Assembly (NCBI RefSeq): GCF_903819215.1
Contig: NZ_CAIJCT010000010.1
DNA length: 64,000 nucleotides
Reading direction: 5' to 3' (one strand)
From: Aedoeadaptatus coxii
GTDB lineage: Bacteria > Bacillota > Clostridia > Tissierellales > Peptoniphilaceae
Shown here: positions 9,895 through 18,493 of the stretch, piece by piece
Position numbering within the stretch: the first letter of the stretch is position 1
Layout of the letters: each line of letters begins with the position of its first letter
The notes under the pieces: model-generated
What the model was told of the DNA's origin: nothing
Seen by the model: the letters and a program-made list of their open reading frames with translations, nothing else
Database searches by the model: none
Translations under genes and position numbers: made by a program

Positions 9895-9949
9895 TTCTAC
9901 CACTTTCTCCCACTTAACTCTATTTTACACGATTTAATATGGGATTCAA
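9895..9949 (-). promoter_or_regulatory. dcw operon promoter with MraZ-type decamer repeats
   Basis: On the minus strand TTGAAT (9949-9944) and TAAAAT (9927-9922) are separated by 16 nt, a good vegetative promoter. Just downstream, over the likely start site, are two perfect-phase decamers, AGTGGGAGAA (9914-9905) and AGTGGTAGAA (9904-9895), followed by weaker copies (AAAGGTTCAT and TAGGGGTGAA). Tandem TGGG/AGTGG-type repeats spaced 10 bp are the known operator layout for MraZ in several phyla. Repressor binding here is inferred. Confidence 0.75.
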
Positions 9950-9960
9950 GGCGGAAATTA

Positions 9961-9990
9961 AAAAAAACTACCAAAATTGGCAGTTTTTTT
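9961..9990 (-). terminator. Terminator after lgt
   Basis: Inverted repeat AAAAAAACT-A-CCAA-AA-TTGG-C-AGTTTTTTT lies just past the lgt stop. Read on the minus strand it is a hairpin followed by a run of eight T, a classic intrinsic terminator separating the lgt gene string from the mraZ promoter. The symmetric A/T tails could let it work in both directions. Confidence 0.85.
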
Positions 9991-9999
9991 AAGATTATT

Positions 10000-10776
10000 T
10001 TATTTATTTGTCGATTCCCTTTTGATCAATTTATAATCACCTACATTGCGATGGTTATAAACATAGGTTAAAAGAAGGGATCCTATGACGATTCCAATCA
10101 GACTGACGACTTGTGCCGTCTTTAAGGGGCCGATGTAGAGGCTGTCGGTACGAAGTCCTTCGATAAAAAATCGTCCGATGCTATATAAGATGAGATATGC
10201 ACCCGAAAGTTCACCGGGATATTTTCTGCGTTTCGAAAGGTAAAAGTAGATAAAGAGAAAAATCCCCACATCTAAAATTGATTCGTAGAGAAAGGTCGGA
10301 TGTACCATTACGCCGTCCACGGGAATGGCCCAAGGCAAATTTGTGGGTCCGCCATGGGCTTCGCCATTCATAAAATTACCCCATCGTCCAATACCCTGAG
10401 CCAGGGCGACGCCTCCTGCGATCATATCCAAGAGATCTAAAAATTCAATTTTACGCGCCTTGGAAAAAAAGAAAATAACCAAGGCGCCTGCTATTAATCC
10501 GCCGTGAATGGCGAGGCCGCCGTTTCGAATGGCGAGTATTTCCGATGGGTGTTGACTGTAATACCCCCACTCAAACAAAACGTAATAACATCGCGCGCCG
10601 ATGATTCCCATAGGGAGTGCGATTAAACTCATGTCCACAATAGATTCTTTCGGAATACGCGGATTTCTCTTTACAAGCTCTTCCCCGAAATAAATGGCGA
10701 GCATGGCGCCAATGGCGATGAATATTCCGTACCAGCGAACCTCGATGCCGAAAAAAGTAAAGGCAATGGGGTTCAT
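10000..10776 (-). CDS. lgt: Prolipoprotein diacylglyceryl transferase Lgt
   Basis: Lgt transfers diacylglycerol to the lipobox cysteine of prelipoproteins in the membrane. The 258-residue protein has about seven membrane segments, the early EVRWYG motif, the GGLAIHGGLIAG motif and the Lgt signature around GRWGNFMNGEAHGG. The start lies next to the deoC stop. A lipoprotein substrate (61467) is present in the same window. Confidence 0.97.
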   Translation of the reverse strand: MNPIAFTFFGIEVRWYGIFIAIGAMLAIYFGEELVKRNPRIPKESIVDMSLIALPMGIIGARCYYVLFEWGYYSQHPSEILAIRNGGLAIHGGLIAGALVIFFFSKARKIEFLDLLDMIAGGVALAQGIGRWGNFMNGEAHGGPTNLPWAIPVDGVMVHPTFLYESILDVGIFLFIYFYLSKRRKYPGELSGAYLILYSIGRFFIEGLRTDSLYIGPLKTAQVVSLIGIVIGSLLLTYVYNHRNVGDYKLIKRESTNK

Positions 10777-10777
10777 T

Positions 10778-11419
10778 CTATTCTCCTAAAATAGCTGCCG
10801 TTTTGGATGCGCCGATTCTGGTGGCGCCGGCTTCTATCATGGCTTCCGCCGTTTCTCTCGTACGAATACCGCCGCTTGCTTTTACGCCCATTTCCTCGCC
10901 GACAGCTTCGCGCATTAACTTCACATCTTCTACCGTCGCACCTCCGGTACTGAAACCTGTGGAGGTCTTTACAAAGTCGAGGCCGGCTTCTTTTGCCAAA
11001 CGGCATGCCGTTTGCTTTTCCTCATCGGTTAAGAGGCAGGTTTCCAAAATCACTTTTACGACGGCGGAAGGAACGGCACGGCGCACGGCCTTCATGTCTT
11101 CCAGTACCATTTCCTCTTCACCGCTTTTCAATGCGCCGATGTTTAGAACCATATCCACTTCATCGGCTCCGTTTTCCACGGCTTCGTTCGCTTCAAAAGC
11201 TTTCGTGGCGGACGTTGTAGCGCCCAAAGGGAATCCGATAACCGTACAGACTTTTACATCGCTATCTGCCAACCGTTCGGCGGCGAGCTTTACCCAGCAT
11301 GGCTCCAGGCAAATGGAAGCCGTGTCGAAAGCTTTCGCCTCGTCGATGGTTTGAATGACCAAATCCTTCGTCGCGTCCGCTTGAAGAATGGTGTGATCAA
11401 TGGTCTTATTTAATTTCAT
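10778..11419 (-). CDS. deoC: Deoxyribose-phosphate aldolase DeoC
   Basis: DeoC cleaves 2-deoxyribose-5-phosphate to glyceraldehyde-3-phosphate and acetaldehyde in deoxynucleoside catabolism. The 213-residue TIM-barrel protein carries the Schiff-base lysine segment FVKTSTGFS, the VIGFPLGA motif and the late VKASGGIRT lysine. It overlaps the end of the upstream membrane-protein gene by 14 nt. No other deoxynucleoside catabolic gene is nearby. Confidence 0.96.
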   Translation of the reverse strand: MKLNKTIDHTILQADATKDLVIQTIDEAKAFDTASICLEPCWVKLAAERLADSDVKVCTVIGFPLGATTSATKAFEANEAVENGADEVDMVLNIGALKSGEEEMVLEDMKAVRRAVPSAVVKVILETCLLTDEEKQTACRLAKEAGLDFVKTSTGFSTGGATVEDVKLMREAVGEEMGVKASGGIRTRETAEAMIEAGATRIGASKTAAILGE

Positions 11420-12050
11420 TTGAATCTCCTTTTATAAAAAACAGTCCCGATAAACCGATCAAGCCGAGGAGCATAGTAGCGCCGATTCGCTTCACCATGC
11501 CGAAGAAAAAGGGTTCGGGAAGCATTTGAATCATCAAATCCTTTTTGGGATCCATCAACCATAAATTGTTAGAGAAAAAGATCTGATGAAATTTAAACCA
11601 CGCCCTATGAAAGTTCATCGCCACGATAATGGAAAAAAAAGCGAGTATGGCGAGAATGGCCATGGCCGAGGATCCTGTCATTTTCAGTGCTCCACGCCAA
11701 CCGACGCGGCGGGAAAGGGCAAAAAACGATACGGCGAGAATGGTTATGGCAAGCATCGAAACGTCACGCATTAATTTAAATAATGCATAGACATCGACCA
11801 TGTGATCGATTTCGCTTTTGGAAAAATAAGGAGCGAGGGTTCCTCGTTCTCCTTCTTTTAAATACTGCCTCAGTGCCGTGGATATCTCCGCCAGCGTATC
11901 TAACGATTTTCCCGTAACGGCCGGAATGCCGTTTTGTTCCATTTGCTCGACATAATAGTTCTGATTTTGGCTCACAGCTTCAGTGGAAAAACTGAACAGC
12001 AGAAAAAAACAGGAAAGGACGGAAAGAATGGATAGGATACGATTCATCAT
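11406..12050 (-). CDS. DUF1461/TIGR01906 family membrane protein
   Basis: A 214-residue protein with an N-terminal hydrophobic segment, an extracytoplasmic region (about residues 25-85) and three further membrane segments. The HQIFFSNNLWLMDP stretch followed by MLPEPFFFGM matches the conserved part of the DUF1461 (TIGR01906) integral membrane family, whose function is unknown. The start ATGATG at 12050 overlaps the yebC stop, and the end overlaps deoC by 14 nt, so it is translated as part of the operon. Confidence 0.8.
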   Translation of the reverse strand: MMNRILSILSVLSCFFLLFSFSTEAVSQNQNYYVEQMEQNGIPAVTGKSLDTLAEISTALRQYLKEGERGTLAPYFSKSEIDHMVDVYALFKLMRDVSMLAITILAVSFFALSRRVGWRGALKMTGSSAMAILAILAFFSIIVAMNFHRAWFKFHQIFFSNNLWLMDPKKDLMIQMLPEPFFFGMVKRIGATMLLGLIGLSGLFFIKGDSNEIK

Positions 12051-12790
12051 TCCTCGTCTTCGTCGTCGTTTTCCCAGTTATGAATAACTTCCTGAACGTC
12101 GTCGTTTTCTTCCAATTGGTCGATAAGCTTACGCATTTTTTTGCGATCTTCCGGATCCTCTAAAACTGTCGTCGTTTGAGGAATATAGGTTATTTCGGAA
12201 ATAGCAAAACTATATCCTTTCTCCTCTAGTGCTTTTCGAACGTCGCCGTAATCTTCCGGTTCCGTAACAATGAGGACACCGTCTTCGTCGACTTGAATAT
12301 CCTCTGCTCCGGCATCGATGGCATCCATTTCCAGCACTTCGGAATCCATGTCATCGGTAAGCTCGATGCCGAACTGTCCTTTTTTATCGAACATGAACGC
12401 AACGGATCCGTCTGTTCCCAAATTGCCGCCGTGCTTATCGAAAGCGTGACGTACATCGGGCGCCGTACGGTTGCGATTGTCCGTTAAACAAAGCACCATA
12501 ACGGCAATGCCGGAGGGGCCGTAACCTTCATACGTAACGGATTCAAAGTGATCGTTGTCTCCGTCCCCTGCCGCCTTTTTAATGGCGCGCTCAATATTAT
12601 CGTTAGGCATGTTTTCCGCCTTTGCACTGTCGATAGCCGCCTTTAGTGAAGGATTATATTCGGGATCCGCTCCCCCTTCTTTAACGGCTACCGCAATTTT
12701 ACGTGCCATTTTCGTAAAGATCTTACCTCGCTTAGCGTCGGCCTTGCCTTTTTTATTTTTAATATTATGCCATTTTGAATGTCCTGACAT
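12047..12790 (-). CDS. yebC: YebC/PmpR family protein
   Basis: A 247-residue member of the YebC/TACO1 family, described in different organisms as a transcription regulator or as a translation factor that helps ribosomes at polyproline stretches. It begins with the family hallmark MSGHSKWHNIKNKKGKADA, has the DNIERAIKKA helix and the YEGYGPSGIAVMV segment, and ends in an acidic tail. AAGGAGG lies ahead of the ATG at 12790, and an extended -10 promoter is visible 31 nt upstream of it. Confidence 0.96.
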   Translation of the reverse strand: MSGHSKWHNIKNKKGKADAKRGKIFTKMARKIAVAVKEGGADPEYNPSLKAAIDSAKAENMPNDNIERAIKKAAGDGDNDHFESVTYEGYGPSGIAVMVLCLTDNRNRTAPDVRHAFDKHGGNLGTDGSVAFMFDKKGQFGIELTDDMDSEVLEMDAIDAGAEDIQVDEDGVLIVTEPEDYGDVRKALEEKGYSFAISEITYIPQTTTVLEDPEDRKKMRKLIDQLEENDDVQEVIHNWENDDEDEE

Positions 12791-12820
12791 GATGACCTCC
12801 TTGATTTATATCAAAGTAAA

Positions 12821-12829
12821 ATTATATCA
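12821..12829 (-). promoter_or_regulatory. Extended -10 promoter ahead of yebC
   Basis: TGATATAAT on the minus strand, between the nadE stop (12840) and the yebC start (12790). No good -35 box is seen. It matches the extended -10 shape repeated at other gene starts in this window and would give yebC, the DUF1461 gene, deoC and lgt a promoter independent of hflX. Confidence 0.6.
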
Positions 12830-12839
12830 CTCTTAAAGT

Positions 12840-13541
12840 CTATCTTTCAAATTTCGGCGGCATGTTGCGCTTATGTTCACTGATTGCATGTTTGTGATCA
12901 ATGGCGTCTCGATGATCGCCTCGATAATCCGAGCGAATAACGGCATCGAGTTCATCATAGGTGAAGCCCATGTCGTCTTCGTCGGTTTGCCCTTCGTAGA
13001 GGCCCGCCGTCGGTTTTTTCTCAATGACTTCTTTCGGAAGATCCAATGCTTTGGCAAGTTCCACTACCTCGCTCTTCACAAAACTTGCAATCGGCATTAA
13101 GTCACTGGCCGAATCGCCGTATTTTGTAAAGTAACCGGTGTAAAATTCACTGGCATTGGAACAACCGCAAACCAAATAATGACGGTCTTGCGCGTAATAA
13201 TAAAGCGTAACGGCGCGAAGTCTCGGCTTAATATTGTTTTTCGCCAATTGATTGTCGCTATCCATGGAAGCGTCGACCAAGGCATGATATGTTTTTGAAA
13301 GATCTACTTTTTCAATTTTAAGATCCAAGGATTCCGCTACAAGGCGAGCATCGTGTTCGTCTTGCGGATTGGACTCGATGGGCATAATGATGCCCAGAGC
13401 ATCGTCACCAAAGGCACGCTTAGCAAGCCCCGCTACAACGGCGGAATCGATACCGCCGCTTAGGCCGAATACGACGCCTTCGGCGTGGGCATCTTTCACG
13501 ATTTCTTTCATCCATTGGCAAATTGCTTCAATTCTTTCCAT
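12840..13541 (-). CDS. nadE: NH3-dependent NAD+ synthetase
   Basis: NadE amidates deamido-NAD to NAD. The 233-residue protein is the short, ammonia-dependent form: it has the PP-loop GLSGGIDSAVVAGL near residue 24, the CGCSNASEFYTGYFTKYGDSASD region and KKPTAGLYEGQTDEDDMG, and no N-terminal nitrilase-type glutaminase domain. The stop of the upstream yigZ-like gene abuts its start. Confidence 0.95.
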   Translation of the reverse strand: MERIEAICQWMKEIVKDAHAEGVVFGLSGGIDSAVVAGLAKRAFGDDALGIIMPIESNPQDEHDARLVAESLDLKIEKVDLSKTYHALVDASMDSDNQLAKNNIKPRLRAVTLYYYAQDRHYLVCGCSNASEFYTGYFTKYGDSASDLMPIASFVKSEVVELAKALDLPKEVIEKKPTAGLYEGQTDEDDMGFTYDELDAVIRSDYRGDHRDAIDHKHAISEHKRNMPPKFER

Positions 13542-14221
13542 TATTCTTCCCCTTTATATTGTTTTTGGTTGTAACTTTTTCCTTCATATAATAGTTTCCC
13601 GTCGAGAACGGCCCGTTCAGTACCATCCACTTTTTCTATGGTTACCGTTCCCGACGTTACATCTAACAAATAGCCCTTAAAAGCTTCGTAGCCACTTTCA
13701 TACACCGTCGTCGTTACTTGTACCCGATCGGTATAAACCGTATCAATAATCGGATAACCGTTTTGCATCATATAGTTTTCAATGCTTCCGTGTTCGGTGT
13801 AATCGTAGGTAAAGGTAATATCCAGCGCTTTGTGCATTTCCACGACGACGGCATCATCGAGTGCTGCCGATGCAGCGGAGGAATAGGCGCGAATAAGACC
13901 TCCCGCCCCAAGGAGCGTTCCCCCGAAATAACGGGTCACGACGCACACGACATTGGTTAGGCCGTTACGTTTTAATACATCTAAAATGGGTGGTCCCGCC
14001 GTCTTTTGCGGCTCTCCGTCATCGTCGTATTTCTGGATGGATTGATCTTCGTTAATAATATAGGCGGTACAATGATGTGTGGCGTCTTTTCCGCTGTCTC
14101 GAATATTTTGAATGTAGGCTTCCGCCCCTTCTTTCGTTTTGACAAAGGCCACGCGCCCGATAAATTCAGATTTCTTCTCGATCAGGCTTATCTGTCCTTC
14201 TCGATAGACGGTTTTATACAT
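13541..14221 (-). CDS. YigZ/IMPACT family protein
   Basis: A 226-residue protein of the YigZ/IMPACT family, which in eukaryotes modulates GCN2; the bacterial role is unclear. The UPF0029 N-terminal domain is recognised by KSEFIGRVAFV, ATHHCTAYI, DDGEPQKTAGPPIL and VTRYFGGTLLGAGGLIRAY; a smaller C-terminal DUF1949-like domain follows from about residue 130. It overlaps hflX by 8 nt upstream and touches nadE downstream. Confidence 0.92.
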   Translation of the reverse strand: MYKTVYREGQISLIEKKSEFIGRVAFVKTKEGAEAYIQNIRDSGKDATHHCTAYIINEDQSIQKYDDDGEPQKTAGPPILDVLKRNGLTNVVCVVTRYFGGTLLGAGGLIRAYSSAASAALDDAVVVEMHKALDITFTYDYTEHGSIENYMMQNGYPIIDTVYTDRVQVTTTVYESGYEAFKGYLLDVTSGTVTIEKVDGTERAVLDGKLLYEGKSYNQKQYKGEE

Positions 14222-15491
14222 AGCGCCTCCTTATTTGTTCTTCATAGCGATTTAAATACACTTTCGGAAGCGTCGCCAAAAGCTCCACCCCTCCGTGCGT
14301 ATACTCAAAGGCTTCGACCGGAAAGCGGTTTTTGATTTCTTCCACCAAATGCATCTCCCCATAGGAAAATGCCATTTGGACTTTCACATACTTCGATTTT
14401 AATGCCTCCTCTATAGCCGCGTAAAGAGATTCGATAGAAGGATCTTCTCTTACGGAGCCGTAAAGCACGCGATGTTCCGAAGGCAGGAAGGGCAACTTTT
14501 TATGTTCCATTTTATCCGCTTTGTTTACAAATAAAATAATCGGCGTGTCGCGAACGCCTAAATCGCTTAAAAGTTTTTGCGTGGTTTCATAGCGCAAACC
14601 TTCATCTTCCTCGGAACCGTCGATCATATGAATAATAAGATCCGAATCCTTAAGTTCTTCGAGAGTGGTGTGGAAAGATTCGATTAAAGTCGTGGGAAGA
14701 TTGGAGATAAAGCCGACAGTGTCGGTAACGCAAACGGCCAAGCCGCCCGGAAGTGTGATGCGCCGAGTATCGGGATCTAATGAAGCAAAGGGCATGTCCT
14801 CGACGTAAACTTCTTTTCCTTGAGCCGAAGATTCGCGAAGCATTCGATTCATTAGAGAGGATTTTCCCGCATTCGTATAGCCCACAATGGCAATGGACGG
14901 AATAGCCGATCGCTCTCTTTGTTTGCGCCCCGTATCGCGCACTTTTTGCGCCCGCTTCAACTTTCGCTTCGTGCGCATAATGTCGTCATTAATCCGCCGT
15001 CTGTCGATTTCCAGTTTTTGTTCGCCGGGTCCACGAGTGCCGATGCCGCCGCCGAGACGAGAATAATTTTTCTTCCCGATCAAATGAGTCTTGCCGTATT
15101 CCAATTGGGCGAGGTAGACCTGAAGCTTTCCCACATCGGTGCGTGCCCTGGATGCGAAAATATCTAAAATGAGCGCCGTACGATCCAATACCGGCAAATC
15201 CAAAGCTTTTTCGATTTCGCGCATTTGAATTCCCGTAAGCTCGCCGTCAAAAATGACGAGCTCCGCTCCCAGGGTTTCGACGGCCAATCGAATTTCCTCC
15301 AGCTTCCCCTTTCCCATTAAAGTCGCCGGATGAAAACTGCGCACAGTTTGGGTCGCCGTTCCTACGACCACACCTCCCGCTACGACGACGAGATCGTTTA
15401 ATTCGCTTAAACTTTCTTCATTATATTTACTCTTGTCGTCCCACGCCGCAGCCGTAATCACCTTTTGTCGTTCCGTAATATGTTTCTCCAC
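14214..15491 (-). CDS. hflX: Ribosome-associated GTPase HflX
   Basis: HflX is a TRAFAC-class GTPase that binds and splits stalled 70S ribosomes. The N-terminal HflX domain (FDGELTGIQMREIEKAL) and the GGIGTRGPGEQKLEIDRR linker precede the G domain with G1 GYTNAGKSSLMNRM, G3 DTVGF and G4 NKAD. The GTG start at 15491 is chosen because AAAGGAGG stands seven nt upstream; a reading from 15521 would include ten residues without a ribosome binding site. First gene of the minus-strand string that ends with lgt, divergent from the class A PBP gene. Confidence 0.95.
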   Translation of the reverse strand: MEKHITERQKVITAAAWDDKSKYNEESLSELNDLVVVAGGVVVGTATQTVRSFHPATLMGKGKLEEIRLAVETLGAELVIFDGELTGIQMREIEKALDLPVLDRTALILDIFASRARTDVGKLQVYLAQLEYGKTHLIGKKNYSRLGGGIGTRGPGEQKLEIDRRRINDDIMRTKRKLKRAQKVRDTGRKQRERSAIPSIAIVGYTNAGKSSLMNRMLRESSAQGKEVYVEDMPFASLDPDTRRITLPGGLAVCVTDTVGFISNLPTTLIESFHTTLEELKDSDLIIHMIDGSEEDEGLRYETTQKLLSDLGVRDTPIILFVNKADKMEHKKLPFLPSEHRVLYGSVREDPSIESLYAAIEEALKSKYVKVQMAFSYGEMHLVEEIKNRFPVEAFEYTHGGVELLATLPKVYLNRYEEQIRRRYV

Positions 15492-15550
15492 TCCCAAACC
15501 TCCTTTCCTAAATATACACAATCACAAGCTTCTACGCAAGAAGTACCCTA

Positions 15551-15559
15551 TGTTATAAT
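15551..15559 (+). promoter_or_regulatory. Extended -10 promoter for the class A PBP gene
   Basis: TGTTATAAT with no clear -35. The expected start of transcription, about seven nt downstream of the box, falls at or next to the AGGAGG ribosome binding site (15566-15571), so the mRNA would have a leader of only about 12 nt. Confidence 0.65.
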
Positions 15560-15577
15560 GTGGACAGGAGGATGCCT

Positions 15578-18436
15578 ATGTCCCATCATTTTAAAAATCA
15601 TTCAAATACCATTCATCTCGCCTTATGTATTATTGCATTTATTGTCGTATTCATTGCGGGAATGTTAGGCGCGTGGGTGGTCACCGTTCTTCATAGTGTC
15701 GATGCCATCGATTTTAATGATCTTAAAGTCTCCATCGCCGAAACGTCGACTATACTCGATGCCGAAGGCAATATTATCGACGAAGTCGATCCCTCGATCA
15801 TCAGCGAACACGTCGCGCTAAAGCAAGTACCGAAACATGTGCAGGAAGCGTTTTTGGCCATTGAGGACCGTAGTTTTTATAACCATCACGGTTTGGATCT
15901 GCGTCAAATTTTAGCGAGCCTTGCAGCTAATGTAAAAAGCGGACATATTATTCGCGGCGGTTCCACCATTACGCAACAATTGGTGAAAAATATTTACTTA
16001 AGTACGGATCAATCCGTCGCCCGCAAATTAAAAGAAGCATACATAACCCTGGCTCTGGAACAGTCTCTTTCGAAAAAAGATATTTTAGAGGCTTATTTGA
16101 ACCGCGTCGATTTAGGCCTCGGCAGCCAAGGCATAGAAGCGGCGAGCCAAGCATACTTTTCAAAACATGTGGAAGATCTGACGCTGGAAGAAGGGGCTCT
16201 CCTTGCAGGCATTGCGAAATCTCCCGCCAATTATCAACCCCTTAAGCGTCTCCCCGCATCCGATGAAAAAAACGAAAACATCGTCGCCACACAAACTGTC
16301 GGCGACAAGGTTTACGACCTTGAAAAAAATGAACGCTCCATGGAACGCAAAAATACCGTGTTAAAATCCATGGCCGCCGGCGGGTATATTTCTGCCAAAG
16401 AAGCCAACGACGCTTCTAAGCGCGACATTACCTTTAAGCCGAAACAGGAAGATCCCGCGCCTTATTCTTCCTATGTAGCGGATTACATCGCCGATGAAGC
16501 GATTCAAATTTTGATGACAACTCAAAAAATCGATCGGGATCGTGCCCGTCAGCTGGTTCGCGAAGGCGGGCTTACCATCCAATCTACCATCGTTCCCCAG
16601 TACCAAAAGGGCATGGAAACTTTATACGACGGCTATGCACACCTCGTACAAAACGGACGCAATCGCGGCGCCCACTTTATAGATTTTTCGACAGATGAAT
16701 CCGGAAACATCGTCGATGACCGGGGAGAAACTCTTTACCTTCGCTATGGCAATCTCTTCGATGAGGAAGGAAATTTACACTTGTCGAAAGAGCATTACCG
16801 ATTTGAAAACGGCAATTTGAGTTTTTATAACCCCGCCTTTGTGCAAAAAAACGGTATGATTCAATTAAAGAATTTCTATACCTTGGATAAGCGCGATAAT
16901 TTAAAAACCCTCTCGGGAGCCACTGCTATTTTCGAACCGGGAGAAGTTTCCGGAGACGAGGAATTCGAAATGTCGAAAGACGTTTTGAAAAAATACGGCA
17001 ATTCTATTAAGGAACAGGACGGCGAATTAATCTTTTCAAAAAATCTCTTTCTCTTCCCCGACGAATCCAGTTTGCAACCTCAATCCGCCGCTCTTATAGC
17101 AGATAATGAAACCGGCGGGATCGTCGCCTTGGCCGGCGGAAACAGCCTCCGCAATCCTGCAAGAATGCGATTCAATCACGTAAACAGCAAGCGGCAACCG
17201 GGCACGGCGCTTACGCCTCTCTCCGCCTATTTGACGGCACTTATTAAGGGCGACACTCTTGCCACCTCTTATGACGACACGCCCCTTAAAATCGACGGCG
17301 CCATCTGGCCGGCACAAAGAGAATTTTACGGATACGATATACTGGCCGACGCAGCGGCTCATACCCGCGAAGCCGTTGGCGGCAAAATCCTCGAACGTTT
17401 CGGCTTTGAAGCAAGCCTAAATACATTGAAGCTTCTCGGCCTGTATGATGACACTTCAAATGATACCATCGTCTCATCTTCGGAAAATAAAACGCGCAAC
17501 GATATAACCTACGACGGTTTGGCATCGGGCAATCTTGTGGACGGCGTTAGCTTAAAAGATCTCGTCAACGCCTATGCAAAAATCGCATCGCCCCAAACGG
17601 GAGGAAATTATATCGTGGAATCCATTACCGACGGCGAAGGTAATGTTATCTATCGTCACGAGCCGAAGAGCGTGAAGTTCCCCAATAAAAGCAACGCACT
17701 TCTACGCTATGCCCTCTCTCTTTCACCGCTTTCAAAATCGCTAAAGCAAAACGGCTACGACGCATACGCCATATTCGGCGAAAATAAATTTCATTCCGAC
17801 TATATGGCGGTAGGCTCTACGCCCCATTACACCTACGGACTTTGGATGGGCAATGAAATTCAAAAACTCGCATTGAGCCGCAATCAGGATCTTGCGACAT
17901 CATTTTACGCGTCCCTTTATTCCATTACCGACGATAAGAGCCAATGGAAGCTTCCCGATTCCTTTGAAATGGTAGAGGTCAGCGACAAAACGGGCGATCT
18001 CGCATCGACTTACGCGAAACGCGCCCACTCCACTGTCACGCTCCCCTTCCTGCCGGGAACGGCTCCCAAAGAGATTACAAAAAATTACACCCGCGTGCTT
18101 ATTTGCTCCGAATCGGGAGAAAAGGCATCGACCTACTGTCCCTACGATACCATTACCTACGGATATTATTTCGTACGTCCAAAGGGATATGATCCCGCTC
18201 AATTTGACGGCATAAGGCCGAAGGATTTCTATACCCTTCCTTCCGGTTACTGCCATATTCACACAAAGGAATGGCACGACGAACAACTCCGTCAACAAGA
18301 AGAACTTGAAAAAGAGCAAGAGGAAGCTTTAAAAAAGGAACAAGCCAAAGCGCGAAATAAACAGAAACAGAAAAATAAAAATAACCGCACTGCAACTCAA
18401 AAGACCACAAAAGGTCGTAAAAATTCGAAACGCTAA
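15578..18436 (+). CDS. Class A PBP-like glycosyltransferase with degenerate transpeptidase domain
   Basis: A 952-residue membrane-anchored protein: one N-terminal membrane segment, then a GT51 peptidoglycan glycosyltransferase domain with intact catalytic motifs (AIEDRSFYNHHGLD, GGSTITQQLVKN, EQSLSKKDILEAYLN). A transpeptidase-like domain follows, but its three active-site motifs are absent: the SxxK site reads TALT (RQPGTALTP, about residue 543), the SxN site reads HTR, and where KTG should precede the YMAVGSTP strand there is FGENK. The protein thus looks able to polymerise glycan but not to cross-link. The C-terminus is a K/Q/N-rich tail. ATG 15578 has AGGAGG six nt upstream; the GTG at 15560 overlaps the promoter and is rejected. 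Confidence 0.93.
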   Translation: MSHHFKNHSNTIHLALCIIAFIVVFIAGMLGAWVVTVLHSVDAIDFNDLKVSIAETSTILDAEGNIIDEVDPSIISEHVALKQVPKHVQEAFLAIEDRSFYNHHGLDLRQILASLAANVKSGHIIRGGSTITQQLVKNIYLSTDQSVARKLKEAYITLALEQSLSKKDILEAYLNRVDLGLGSQGIEAASQAYFSKHVEDLTLEEGALLAGIAKSPANYQPLKRLPASDEKNENIVATQTVGDKVYDLEKNERSMERKNTVLKSMAAGGYISAKEANDASKRDITFKPKQEDPAPYSSYVADYIADEAIQILMTTQKIDRDRARQLVREGGLTIQSTIVPQYQKGMETLYDGYAHLVQNGRNRGAHFIDFSTDESGNIVDDRGETLYLRYGNLFDEEGNLHLSKEHYRFENGNLSFYNPAFVQKNGMIQLKNFYTLDKRDNLKTLSGATAIFEPGEVSGDEEFEMSKDVLKKYGNSIKEQDGELIFSKNLFLFPDESSLQPQSAALIADNETGGIVALAGGNSLRNPARMRFNHVNSKRQPGTALTPLSAYLTALIKGDTLATSYDDTPLKIDGAIWPAQREFYGYDILADAAAHTREAVGGKILERFGFEASLNTLKLLGLYDDTSNDTIVSSSENKTRNDITYDGLASGNLVDGVSLKDLVNAYAKIASPQTGGNYIVESITDGEGNVIYRHEPKSVKFPNKSNALLRYALSLSPLSKSLKQNGYDAYAIFGENKFHSDYMAVGSTPHYTYGLWMGNEIQKLALSRNQDLATSFYASLYSITDDKSQWKLPDSFEMVEVSDKTGDLASTYAKRAHSTVTLPFLPGTAPKEITKNYTRVLICSESGEKASTYCPYDTITYGYYFVRPKGYDPAQFDGIRPKDFYTLPSGYCHIHTKEWHDEQLRQQEELEKEQEEALKKEQAKARNKQKQKNKNNRTATQKTTKGRKNSKR

Positions 18437-18493
18437 TCTTCTGTGTAAAATAGCCTGTTTTGGGTAAATTTATAATAAGAAGAGGAGGCAACA

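Noticed and set aside
10803..11354. 183-codon plus-strand frame opposite deoC
   Set aside because: It is an antisense shadow of a clearly conserved gene with no ribosome binding site of its own.
15560..15577. GTG start for the class A PBP giving six more residues
   Set aside because: It follows directly on the TATAAT box and would lie before the likely transcription start; the ATG at 15578 has the correct ribosome binding site.
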